Positions 1 through 10,700 of a stretch of DNA of 64,000 nt are shown in pieces. The stretch is from Balanoglossus misakiensis (taxonomy: Eukaryota; Hemichordata): NCBI GenBank assembly GCA_040954595.2, contig CM082588.2, positions 7,874,001 through 7,938,000 of the forward strand. Direction: 5' to 3'. Below the pieces are notes generated by a model. The model worked only from the letters and a program-made list of their open reading frames with translations. It searched no databases and was not told the origin of the DNA. Positions within the stretch are counted from its first letter, which is position 1. The number at the start of each line of letters is the position of its first letter. The position numbers and the translations under genes were made by a program.

Positions 1-1188
1 TCAGAGATTTCCTATTTAGTAGAGGCACTGGAGAAGAATCTCATTTCTCTTGAATGGCTTGTGTTGATTGTGACTCTATCCAGTGGCAAGGATCTGCTTC
101 AGTTGGCAAAAGCTATCAGAGAAACCAATGCGGTACAAAACATTCATATCGTTGTATTAAGTGATGATAGGGATAATGTTATTGACAGCACTCCCAATGA
201 GAAATGTAAGCAAGGCACCTCAACTAAAGACACAGATTTGACATCACGCACTTTAAGAAACCTTATCGAAAATGCTGTGAAAAATGAGCATATTGATTGT
301 TTGTCATTGCATACATTTGACTGGTCTGACCATCAACGGGAGAATATTGATAACATTGTTCCATATAAGTCATTGAAACAGGCCAGGCACTTTCATAATT
401 TTGTGGAAACCAGAACAGGTGTAAATAGCGTATTATTGAAAGTTGCTGATATGCTTGAACACTGTCAATCTACCAAGGTTTGTCATTTTGTACTTTCTGA
501 TAGTGTCAGATATTCTGCCATTGAGGGCTGTACTGCAAGAGCTTTGTTAAAAGCTGTTCAAAATATCAGCAAAACAATTAATTCTCTTAGCTTGCTTGTC
601 ACATCAAAACCTGTATCTAGTATACTTGATATAGTTCTATCTGGATCATTGCCAATATATCATGTTGTGAATGAGATTGTAAACATTTTGATATCTAACA
701 CCACATTAGAGGATCTTAAGTTATTTATAGAGAATGAAAATGTTGATGCTGTATCGAAGTTTATTCAATGTAATAAGTATGTCAAGTCACTGTCCTTTGC
801 TCTGTATCAGCCCAGATTGAGCACAGACCATTTATGTTCAGCTCTCTGTGCTGCTTTGAGTTCCAATACAACTCTGGAAAGCTTTGCGCTGGAGTTTTGT
901 TATGAGTTTCATAGAGTTCATAGTAACCCTGAACTTTCCACTGAGCATAAGTATATTAGTCAATTGATTTTACCAACACATAGTCGATTGTGTGGTGGAA
1001 AAACTGCATTGAAGACAATTTCATTTACTTTTCCATCATTTAGTCCGGAACGCAGGGATGATATTGTCAATGTCATGACCGAGTATTTTAAAGGAAATGT
1101 TTCAGGGTCATACCAATACACTGTGAAGAGGACGGTCGTGTATGACGTGTATATTCACATTCTTAAAGTATCGATCAGTGGACCCTAG
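1..1188 (+). CDS. N0: NLR-like gene, 3' end only (LRR-like C-terminus)
   Basis: The window opens inside the last exon of an NLR paralogue. The frame is open from base 1 to the TAG at 1186-1188, giving about 395 residues. It aligns throughout with the C-terminal third of N1-N4, from the 'SEISYLVEALEKNL' segment onward. The region has degenerate leucine-rich repeats; the clearest is 'LCSALCAALSSNTTLESFAL', typical of the ribonuclease-inhibitor-like LRRs of NLR receptors. In this family the LRR part is the presumed sensing region. The HEPN, MYND and NACHT parts must lie left of the window and cannot be judged. Its middle variable segment (around 607-650) and last 20 residues differ from every other copy. 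It is tail-to-tail with N1. Confidence 0.85.
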   Translation, partial: SEISYLVEALEKNLISLEWLVLIVTLSSGKDLLQLAKAIRETNAVQNIHIVVLSDDRDNVIDSTPNEKCKQGTSTKDTDLTSRTLRNLIENAVKNEHIDCLSLHTFDWSDHQRENIDNIVPYKSLKQARHFHNFVETRTGVNSVLLKVADMLEHCQSTKVCHFVLSDSVRYSAIEGCTARALLKAVQNISKTINSLSLLVTSKPVSSILDIVLSGSLPIYHVVNEIVNILISNTTLEDLKLFIENENVDAVSKFIQCNKYVKSLSFALYQPRLSTDHLCSALCAALSSNTTLESFALEFCYEFHRVHSNPELSTEHKYISQLILPTHSRLCGGKTALKTISFTFPSFSPERRDDIVNVMTEYFKGNVSGSYQYTVKRTVVYDVYIHILKVSISGP

Positions 1189-2736
1189 AGAATGCTGAAT
1201 GCCACATTTGCATAAGATGCATTCTGCTATATAGGGGAAAAAATAATTTTTTTTACATACACTTAATTTAAGGTACAGATCGATATAAAATATAACAGGT
1301 AACAGACTATACTATAGACATCAATGCTTGCACAGTTAGACAAACTGTCAAGGGATTTTCAACATACTGTATCCAGATGGAAATATAACCAATTTACTAA
1401 GGACACAAAGTGAACAAATAAACAAAATTTGATTTGTTAACTTTATAACAGTACTAGAATGAAATATTTACCACAAATTGCTTTTCTTGATCCAAACTAT
1501 GACAATTTCAAAAGGCTTATGAGTTCCACAGATTTACGGGTATTATTGAATATTTGCAAGTATGTTTATAAAGCTATGGCTGTGAGAAGAACAGCCACTT
1601 ATAGGATGAATAATATTGTTTAACTTTCTTTGTATTTGTGTAGTCAGCATTCACTTTGAATTTGTGTGATGTATTACTTTATTTGAGAACTGGATGTTCT
1701 CCTTGCATTTGGACCTGAGGTCTTCAAACGCAATAAGTTACTATTATTATTACTAAGGACACAATTTGTATGTAAGGAAATATGCGGAGAGTAGCAGAAT
1801 ATTTATTTAAACCAAGTGACACACTTTTGTAAGACACATTCCTGTATAGATTCAATTTACCGGTAGTTCTGTTTCTTACCTCTGTGCAAAAATGCCAATG
1901 TTTTCTGGAAACTGTACGAAACTTATCAAGTTTAGAGATGGCACAACAAGAGTTGATATTTCTTAATTCATTGTTATACATTTTTTTCTTTGCTTTATTT
2001 TTTTATTGAAATGTTTTGTCTTAATTTTTATAGAACCTGTAAATAAGACTTGTTCCAGTTGGTCTTCCTTGAAATAAATAAAAAAAGTCTGAGAAGAAAC
2101 CAATCCTGCAAAATCTGTTTTCTTTATTTTAATTAAAACAGGATGAATGAAGAGATTGAAAGATTGTATTATGTAAAGCGAGGGGAACTTATTGTTAAAC
2201 GAATCTAAAAGTGTGACTCTAGTGCAACTAATGCAAAATATATTTAAGGGACAAAGTCTCTCTCTCGCTACCCCTTTTCTATTAATTATGTTTGCTACAG
2301 GACATCGTTTATGTTATTCTACTGGTACATGTGGATATATAGTGCATCAACGTTCGACCACACACAACTTTCATCCAACTTATAGACACGAGAGTGAAAA
2401 ACTCACCAAAATAAATAACTGCTGGATGGAATTTTGGCGGCAAAATCCAAATTGTGATTAGACAGATTTAGTGTGCCAGATCTTTACTCCTTTGTGTCAA
2501 TTTGGCAAAGATATTTATGATACTGATGTCACCTGGCAGTTGTATACTTTACATATTTACAAACAAATTACACTGAGATTCATCATGATCTTTAAATAAA
2601 CAGCATATTGTGGAACAGCTGCTAAGTCATCCGGAGTTGCATGTTTCTGGAATCAAAAGTGTAGTGTCCTGAAAATATGAATTAATGATGAGAATTACAC
2701 AAGCATGCAACATATACATGTACGTGTATGTTCTTA
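1189..2736 (+). other. 3' flank of N0, shared by all N genes
   Basis: Noncoding DNA conserved after every N gene. It includes a hairpin near 1407-1444 (one arm mutated here), one copy of the 184-bp repeat unit around 1560-1740, and a stretch around 1750-2130 that matches the flanks of N2, N3 and N4. The same sequence appears in reverse after N1 (7711 down to about 5565). No gene is supported here. Confidence 0.7.
2244..2460 (+). mobile_element. TTAA-flanked MITE, 5' half only
   Basis: It starts with TTAAGGGACAAAGTCTCTCT and continues through the family's internal sequence ('ggatatatagtgcatcaacg'). It lacks the inverted 3' end that the complete copy at 3883-4232 has. The equivalent place in the N1 arm (about 5780-5930) carries different sequence. 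Confidence 0.6.
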
Positions 2737-3414
2737 GGGACCGTTCAGTTTTTACGGCTGGGGGGGGGGGGGCGGCAAGTTTGTGTCATCGGTTTTCAAA
2801 ATCAGGCCGACCCCCCCTTCACCCAGCACCAAAAAATGATGACCCCCCCCCCCCCCCATTTGACAGACCCAAAAATATGATGACCCCCCAAAGTTGCATT
2901 TTAATGAACTCACAAGCAAATTAACTCAATGTTAGGCAGGACAAATTTAAATTTTGCCACTCCACTCAAAGTGAGAAGATTTGGTGTCATCTTCGTCATG
3001 ACATCATTTTTAAAACTTCTAGTATATATAAGATCCAGCGCGAAACTATCAGTTATGCAAAATGGTTTAAACAATTATTCTCCTTTATGTATTCACTTTA
3101 TTAAATATTATCATCGGTGGGGGTTGGGGTGGCAAGTACTCTGCCCTGGTACACTAGACAAACCAGCAAAAAATGAAATGTGGCGGAGAATGAAGGGGGT
3201 GGGTGTGAAAATTTTGTAAAATAAAGGGCGCGAAACTGCAATTTTGTGGACTCAAAAGCAAAAGTTCGGTGGCAAAAGTATGTGACCCCCCCTAAACGTT
3301 TAAAAAAAACAGATGACCCCCCCCCCCCTTTTGGACTTCAAAATTTAAGTGACACCCCCCCCCCCCCTCCCGGATTTTGCCGGGCCCCCCCGGCCGTAAA
3401 AACTGAACGGTCCC
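2737..3414. mobile_element. PIF/Harbinger-like MITE with G/C tracts (678 bp)
   Basis: The ends are inverted repeats: GGGACCGTTCAGTTTTTACG at the left and its complement at the right, each running inward into a long G or C tract. The element is flanked by TTA on both sides (2734-2736 and 3415-3417), fitting the TWA target duplication of PIF/Harbinger transposons. Internal sequence ('aaataaagggcgcgaaactg') is shared with the element at 39194-39997, although the terminal repeats differ. It has no transposase, so it is non-autonomous. Confidence 0.75.
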
Positions 3415-3447
3415 TTACATACATGCGTACATATACATACATACATG
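3415..3447. repeat. TACA-rich microsatellite
   Basis: Degenerate TACATA/TACATG repeats next to the MITE. Similar repeats lie on its other side near 2710-2730, so the MITE probably inserted into the microsatellite. Confidence 0.5.
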
Positions 3448-3754
3448 TGTTGTCTTCATTGTTTCGGTAATTATTAGGCCTACAGTTATAAATATTTACA
3501 TTTTTGATGCATTTCGAGTCATTTTATTTTATCCAAGGAATTAAAAAACTAAATACAGGACATTGTGGAAAGTCGGTGGAATGTTTCAAGAGGCTACCAA
3601 TTCGTATATGGTGAACATTGCATGCAAATATACTCCTATACGCCAAAGTAAAGTTCACCTGTATTTTCCTATTTTCCCAACGGTTCCAGATCAGTATTGT
3701 TTTTAGAGTTGACAGACGTTCTTAAAACAAGGATAGGCACAGACAGTCAGAATG

Positions 3755-3840
3755 TCTGTGGATTGGCAGAGTGGTATTATGCACAGAATTGTGATTTGAT
3801 GAGAAAGGTTTGCATGGGTTCAAATCCCGTAAAATATGCT
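3755..3840 (+). other. tRNA-like sequence / possible tRNA-derived SINE head
   Basis: A perfect Pol III A-box-like TGGCAGAGTGG (3764-3774) is followed 42 bases later by a B-box-like GGTTCAAATCC (3817-3827), the normal spacing for a tRNA internal promoter. The 5' and 3' ends do not pair into a convincing acceptor stem, so a functional tRNA is unlikely. A tRNA pseudogene or the head of a SINE fits better. A TTTTTT run at 3839-3844 could serve as a Pol III terminator. Confidence 0.5.
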
Positions 3841-3882
3841 TTTTTCTACCTGACGACTTCATTTGTACATCATCATAAATTC

Positions 3883-4232
3883 TTAAAGGGACAAAGTTTC
3901 TCCCTGCCCCTTTTCCATTAATTATGTTTGATACAAGACAATGTTTATGTCACTCTATATGTGGATATATAGTGAATCAACGTTCGACTACACACAAATT
4001 CCATCCAACTTGTAGACACAAGAGTGAAAAAATCACCAAAATGAATAATCAGTGTTTACCATTTATCCATTTTGGCGGGATTTTTACTCTCATATCTTAC
4101 AGACGGGATGGAAGTTGTGCGTCGTTGAATGTGTATTCTCTTATATCCACATGTAAAATAATCTGCACGGTGTCTTGTATCAAACATAATTAATGGAAAT
4201 AGGCCTGCGAGAGAGAGACTTTGTCCCTTTAA
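3883..4232. mobile_element. TTAA-flanked MITE, complete copy (350 bp)
   Basis: The left end TTAAAGGGACAAAGTTTCTC and right end GAGAGAGACTTTGTCCCTTTAA are inverted repeats bounded by TTAA, the target of piggyBac-like elements. Further inward the halves are also partly inverted ('gtgaatcaacgttcgac' against 'gtcgttgaatgtgtattc'). No transposase frame is present. Relatives lie at 11452, 16803, 17972, 28647, 35272, 36440 and 56326. Confidence 0.75.
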
Positions 4233-5139
4233 TGATAATGCAATATTTTAAAGAGAGAGCTATGCTCACCAACAAACATATCTCACCCACCGATTGGGGA
4301 AATGTGCTGTTCCTCCGGGAGTGGCACTGCAACAAATGTCGCCGTCAGAACTAACTGTAAGTGTAAAGAATGATGTGGTCGAGTTGCAATCCGTCTTGTA
4401 CAAGCAAGACAAATGGCCTCTGAATGATTTTCAGAAAATTAACAACTCTAAATCTGTGATTTGACATTTTAATCCCACCTTGCTTTAATAAGAGGGATGT
4501 CCTTAGAATGGAATTGATGTCACATGGCAAACTATCAAGCTTCCATTCTTATGACACTAAACGTCGTCTAATTGCGAGATGTTTTTTTTTGAGGATGGCA
4601 GTCGACCGAGCATCGATAGTTTTTGAAAAGTGTATGCAGACCAGTGTGAAATATGTGAGGGCTCAGGTGACATCTATGAAGTATACTCCTTTCACGTAGA
4701 CCGAGGACTTGGGCTGAACCACACCCTCTATTCCATCGTTCGACATTCCAGTGATGAGAAGAAAGTGGAAACAAGATAGTTTGGTGGGAGATCAATATTC
4801 TCCATCCCTGAAACATTCAGTCCATACCGGTACAAACCTCGATGTTACTTACCGGTAATATACTACCAATTAAAGGGTGCTCGCTTCTCGGCGTTTTGCC
4901 ATGGAGAATATGGACGAAAAAATAAAAAAATCCCCATAGACGAATCTGTAGCCTCTTGAGAAATTACACTGGCTGTCCACCATGTCCCACCATTGCGTTT
5001 TTAATTCCATGCCAGTGATGGATAAAAAAAAAATGCATCGTAAATGCAAAGATTTATAACAGTCGGCCTAATACTTACCAAAGCGATGAAGATATAAACA
5101 CAAATCTTTTAACTTGGCCTGAAAAGAAAAAGGATGCCC
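4233..5139. other. spacer with no recognised gene
   Basis: Unique DNA in the middle of the N0/N1 inverted repeat. Short ORFs occur but none has recognisable motifs, codon bias or a paralogue elsewhere in the window. Confidence 0.5.
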
Positions 5140-5393
5140 GCGTTCACAATTTGGGATTCAAACAATAGTTTTGTGAAATACCGTTAAATTGTATTAACTC
5201 CCACCACCGTGGAACGAACTCAAGTGTCCAACTCCTTTACTGTACAACGAACTAACTTTAGGAGCTGAAAGCCACTCCTTTATACAAATTAACATACTCA
5301 TGCTTTGATGTACTGAAGTAACACCCGTGCAAACCAGAATACAATTAAAAAGCATTTCACAAAACTATTATTTGAATCCCATGTTGTGAACGC
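5140..5393. mobile_element. MITE candidate with about 41-bp terminal inverted repeats
   Basis: The left end begins GCGTTCACAA, then TGGGATTCAAA and AATAGTTTTGTGAAAT. The right end is the complement with a few mismatches and finishes TTGTGAACGC. The 254-bp element has no ORF, and I could not define a target duplication. Confidence 0.6.
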
Positions 5394-6396
5394 AGGTAGA
5401 CATGTCAAATACACGTTCGCCGATGGACAAGTCGGATATAAATTAGTCTACGTCATGTGGGTAACTACATTTCCAAAGTGTGAACTCGCCCGCATGGTCT
5501 GCTAAAGTTCACACGCTCACAACATTTGGTGTGTGACATACCAGTACGTATATATATGTACCGGTATACTTGTGTAATTCTCATCATTAATTCATATTTT
5601 CAGGACACTACACTTTTGATTCCAGAAACATGCAACTCTTAGCAGCTGTTCCAAAATATGCTGTTTATATAAAGATCATGATGAATCTCAGCGTAATTTG
5701 TTTGTAAATATGTAAAGTATACAACTGCCAGGTGACATCAGTATCATAAATATCTTTGCCAAATTGACCTAAAAACGAGTAAAGATCTGGCACAGTGAAT
5801 GTTTCTAATCACAATATGTGATTTTGCGGCCAAACGATATACCTATTATAAATTGACATTATGTTACAGAGATTACTAGTAATCTTTCTGTTGGTTGTGT
5901 TAGAGAAACACTTTTACATTCGTTTAACAATAAGTTCCCCTCGCTATAGATAAAACAACCTTTCAATCTTTTCATTCATTCTGTTTTAATTAAAATAAAG
6001 AAAACAGATTTTTCAGAATTGGTGTCTGCTCAGACTTAGTTTATTCAAGAAAGACCGACTGGAATAAGTCTCATTTACAGGTTCTATAGAAAAAGAAAAT
6101 TAAAAAAAAAACATTTCAATATAAAACAATGAAGTTAAACAATAATTATAAATAAGCAAATGCATAATAATGAGTTAATAAATATCAACTCTTGTTGTGC
6201 CATCTCCAAACTTGATAAGTCTCATACAATTTCCAGCAAATTTTGGCATTTTTGCACAGAGGTAAGAAACAGAACTAAATTGAATCTGTACAGGAATGTG
6301 TCTTACAAAAGTGTGTCACTTGGTTTAAATAATAATTCTGCTACTCTCTGCATATTTCCTTACATACAAATTGTGTCCTTAGTAATAATAATAATA

Positions 6397-7316
6397 GTAA
6401 TTTATTGCGTTTCAAGACCTCGGGTCCAAATGCAAGGAGAACATCCAGTTCTCAAATAAAGTAATACATCACACATATACAAATTGAATGCTGACTTCAC
6501 AAATACAAAGAAAGTTGAACAATATTATACACTCTATGAGTGGCAAGTGGCTGCTCTTCTCACAGCCAGTAATAATTATAGTAATTTATTGCGTTACAAG
6601 ACCTCAGGTCCAAATGCAAAGAGAACATCCAGTTCTCAAATAAAGTAATACATCACACAAATACAAAGTGAATGCTGACTACACAAATACAAAGAAAGTT
6701 GAACAATATTATACACTCTATGAGTGGCAAGTGGCTGCTCTTCTCACAGCCAGTAATAATAATAGTAATTTATTGCGTTTGAAGACCTCAGGTCCAAATG
6801 CAAGGAGAACATCCAGTTCTCAAATAAAGTAATACATCACACAAATACAAAGTGAATGCTGACTACACAAATACAAAGAAAGTTGAACAATATTATACAC
6901 TCTATGAGTGGCAAGTGGCTGCTCTTCTCACAGCCAGTAATAATAATAGTAATTTATTGCATTTCAAGACCTCAGGTCCAAATGCAAGGAGAACATCCAG
7001 TTTTCAAATAAAGTAATACATTACACAAATACAAAGTGAATGCTGACTACACAAATACAAAGAAAGTTGAACAATATTATACACTCTATGAGTGGCAAGT
7101 GGCTGATCTTTTCACAGCCAGTAATAATAATAGTAATTTATTGCGTTACAAGACCTCAGGTCCAAATGCAAGGAGAACATCCAGTTCTCAAATAAAGTAA
7201 TACATCACACAAATACAAAGTGAATGCTGACAACACAAATACAAAGAAAGTTGAACAATATTATTCATCCTATAAGTGGCTGTTCTTCTCACAGCCATAG
7301 CTTTATAAACATACTT
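6397..7316 (-). repeat. 184-bp tandem repeat array, 5 copies (3' flank of N1)
   Basis: The anchor 'gtaatttattgc' recurs at 6397, 6581, 6765, 6949 and 7133, exactly 184 bp apart each time. Each unit holds an imperfect palindrome GACCTCAGGTC and the words 'ggagaacatccag' and 'gaatgctgac'. The same unit occurs once after N0 and N4, twice after N2 and seven times after N3. Confidence 0.9.
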
Positions 7317-7430
7317 GCAAATATTCAATAATACCCGTAAATCTGTGGAACTCGTAAGCCTTTTGAATTTGTCATAGTTTGGGGTCAAGAAAAACACTTC
7401 GAGGTAGATATTTGATTCTAGTACTGTTAT

Positions 7431-7468
7431 AAAGTGAACAAATCAATGTCTGTTTATTTGTTCACTTT
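7431..7468 (-). promoter_or_regulatory. conserved 3'-flank hairpin
   Basis: The 13-nt arms AAAGTGAACAAAT and ATTTGTTCACTTT enclose a 12-nt loop. The same hairpin follows N2 (about 32889-32926), N3 and N4 some 230 bp after the stop codon; the N0 copy has one arm mismatch. It lies where a 3' UTR would be expected. A regulatory role is inference. Confidence 0.45.
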
Positions 7469-7711
7469 ATGTGCCCTTAGTAAATTGATTATATTTCCAT
7501 CTGGATACAGTATATTGAAAATCCCTTGACAGTTTGTCTAACTGTGCAAGCATTGATGTTTGTAGTATAGTCTGTTACCTGGTATATTTTATATCTGTAC
7601 CTTAATGTAAGTGTACCGGGGTGTAAAAAAATATTTAAAGTTTACAATTTTTCATGGAGTTTCCCCTATATAGCAGAATGCATCTTATGCAAATGTGGCA
7701 TTCAGCATTCT

Positions 7712-10700
7712 CTAGGGTTCACTGATCAATATTTTAAGAATGTGAATACACGTTTGACGACTGTAGCTAACTAGCCTGTTCACAGTGTATTGGTATGACC
7801 CTGAAACATTTCCTTTAAAATACTCGGTCATGACATTGACAATATCAACCCTGCCTTCTGGACTTGATGATGGAAATGTTAATGAAATACTCTTCAATGG
7901 GGTTATTCCACCACACAATAACCTATGTATTGGTAAAATCACTTGACTAATATACCTGTGCTCAGTGGAAAATTGAGGGTTTCTATAAGTTGTATTTGAC
8001 GCACCACATAAATGCAGCGCAAAGCTTTCCAGAGTCGTATTGGAACTCAAAGCAGCACAGAGAGCTGAACATAAAAGGTATATTCTCATTCTGGTCTGAT
8101 ACAGAGCAAAGGAAAGTGACTTGACATACCTATTACATTGAATAAACTTCGATACAGCATCAACATTGTCATTCTCTATAAATAACTTAAGATCATCTAA
8201 TGTGGTGTTAGACATCAAAATAGGTAAAATCTCATTCACAACATGAGATATTGGCAATGATCCAGGTGGAACTACATAAGGTAAATTTACATATTCTGAT
8301 GTGACAATCAATCTAAGAGATTTTATTGTTTTGCTGATATTTTGAATGGCTTTTAACAAAGCTCTTGCAGTACTGCCCTCAATGGCAGAATATCTGACCC
8401 TATCAAAAAGTACCACATGACAAACCTTGGTAGATTGACAGTGTTCAAGCATATCAGCAACTTTCAATAATGCACTATTTAAACCTGTTTCGGTTTCCAC
8501 AAAATTATGAAAGTGCCTGGCCTGTTTCAATGACTTATATGGAACAATGTTATCAATATTCTCCCATTGATGGTCAGACACGTGTACTGTATGCAATGAC
8601 AAACAATCAATATGCTTATTTTTCACAGCATTATCGATAAGGTTTCCTAAAGTGTGTGATGTCAAATCTGTGTCTTTAGTTGAGGTGCCTTGCTTACATT
8701 TCTCATTGGGAGTGCTGTCAATAACATTATCCCTATCATCTACAATGATATGAATGTTTTGTACCGCTTTGGTTTCTCTGATAGCTTTTGCCAACTGAAG
8801 CAGATTCTTGCCACTGGACGGAGTCACATTCAATGCAAGGCATTCAAGACAAATAAGATTCTTCTCCAGTGCCTCTACCAAATAGGAAATCGATGATGAT
8901 TGCATGTTGATATCTATCTGAAGATATTTATCAAATTTGGGTCTACTTTCACCTGAGTGTATACCGGTATACTGGTACTTCAGCATATCAATGATTATCA
9001 TAAAGCCAATGTCTGAACAGTGCAATAAATTGCATGTACGAAAGTTCATATCGTCCCCTACAATATATTGTGATGGTGAAGACAAAGAATTGATAACTAT
9101 AGGGGATACTGCTTTATGGTAAGGCTGAAAGGTATGATAACATTTGAAAAACCTTATTTGATCAAGAATGGGTTCAAAAAATGTGAAAAATGCTTGATAA
9201 CTAATAATTTCACGTAAGAAATATATAGCTTTGTTTATTCTTGTGTCAATGTAATCATTATCTGCAAACTTGCACATCGCCATCCCAATCCCCTTAAATA
9301 CTGGACCAGCTTTCTCCTTCAGAGTGCCAATCAGAAATACAAAGACTTGGTCATTGTTGCCATCATAATTGTTACTATATAGAAATTGAAACTCATCAAA
9401 GGAAGCAGTATCCTTCACACATTCAGCAATATGTAAAGCAGCAAAATATTCCAGCCAAGTTTTGTGACAGAAGAAACAAACTTTCTTTGGTTTTGTGCGA
9501 GATACACCGCAATTACGCACAAGTAACCCTAGTGACAAGAGCCATGTAGGCATCACATCTACCTCATTTATGAGTATTTTTCCCAGTTTCAGATAATTAT
9601 AAGCAATGGCAGCCAGTTTATTTACACCAGCCATGATATCAACGGGTACTTCTCCCTGTTCATCAAGACTGACTCCAGTCTTGGAACAATACCTCTTCAA
9701 AATACACTGCAATACTTCAAAATACAACTCTGTCACTCTAGTTGGGAAATGGTCACCATCTTGATGATCCTCCCACAATACACAGAGAAATGAAACATGT
9801 AAGGGATTACTAAGGAAATCATCCAACCATGCAAACTGGAGGTTTTGTTCTAAATTTGTGATCAAATTCTCACCAGTCTCAGACTCATGCTTGAAGTACT
9901 TCCTGATATATTCCCTACTATCACTCTTTGTGAAGCCCTGTATGTGATAATGTGAATCACAGTTTTTCAGCTGTGTGTCACATTCATGGGGCCTGGTTGT
10001 GATAGCTACTGTACATCTTGGCAATAATTTCTTTGCAATAATCCGACTAATATCGGAACTTTCCTTGAAATCCTTACACATTTCATCCAAACCATCACAG
10101 AGGAACAGCACAGAATCTGCATTCCTTTTCAGAACCTTGTCAAGCTCATCTCTGGAAATTTCTGCATCATCAGGAAGTAATTGATCAAATATGGTTTCTA
10201 TGATTGATTCTTGACTCATATATCTCATTTCCAACAGAAAGACTAATTTAAATTGCTCTAATTTTCCACAAGCCCAGTTGTAGGCCAGCTTTCTACTAAA
10301 CATTGACTTGCCAATAGCTGGAGGTCCTTCAATTCTTATTCTACGTGGTCTCACTCCTTTTCTATCTGCTTCAAATATTGCACTCTCATGAACAACAGTG
10401 TCATTTTCTTCATTGTCATCAATGATCTTACCCCTTTCATCAACCTCTACCATCTTCAGTCGGGTATACACATCAGATAAATGGAGTGAGAAGTTTTCAT
10501 TCCATGGCAACGGTTGGAACTTGTCAAAGTCATGGCTGTACAATCCTTTGAGATGGTCTTTAAGCCACTCAAACCCTGCAGAAGTATCTGTAAGAAAAAA
10601 ACAATGAAATATTGATAGTATGACTTTTGTATTGCAGATAGTTGCCGTTTATTTTACTATTTTCACAAGCTGTAAAACATCATTGTACTAAGTATAATAT

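Larger units (their letters stand above)
5565..8901 (-). repeat. right arm of tail-to-tail inverted duplication (pairs with 1-2710)
   Basis: Reading this arm in reverse gives the 3' part of an N gene, the same downstream flank and the same distal sequence (for example 'ccaggtgacatcagtatc' at both ends). The arms differ by the 184-bp repeat expansion (five copies here, one in N0) and by MITE insertions in the left arm. The spacer is about 2.85 kb. The pairing runs off the left edge of the window. Confidence 0.8.

Noticed and set aside
2685-3470. Proline-rich ORFs in the G/C tracts
   Set aside because: They arise from homopolymer C and G runs inside a MITE, with no conservation.
3755-3840. Functional tRNA gene
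   Set aside because: A and B boxes are present, but the ends do not form an acceptor stem and the arm lengths are irregular.
6397-7316. CRISPR-like array
   Set aside because: The 184-bp units are contiguous tandem repeats without unique spacers, in an animal genome. It is a minisatellite.
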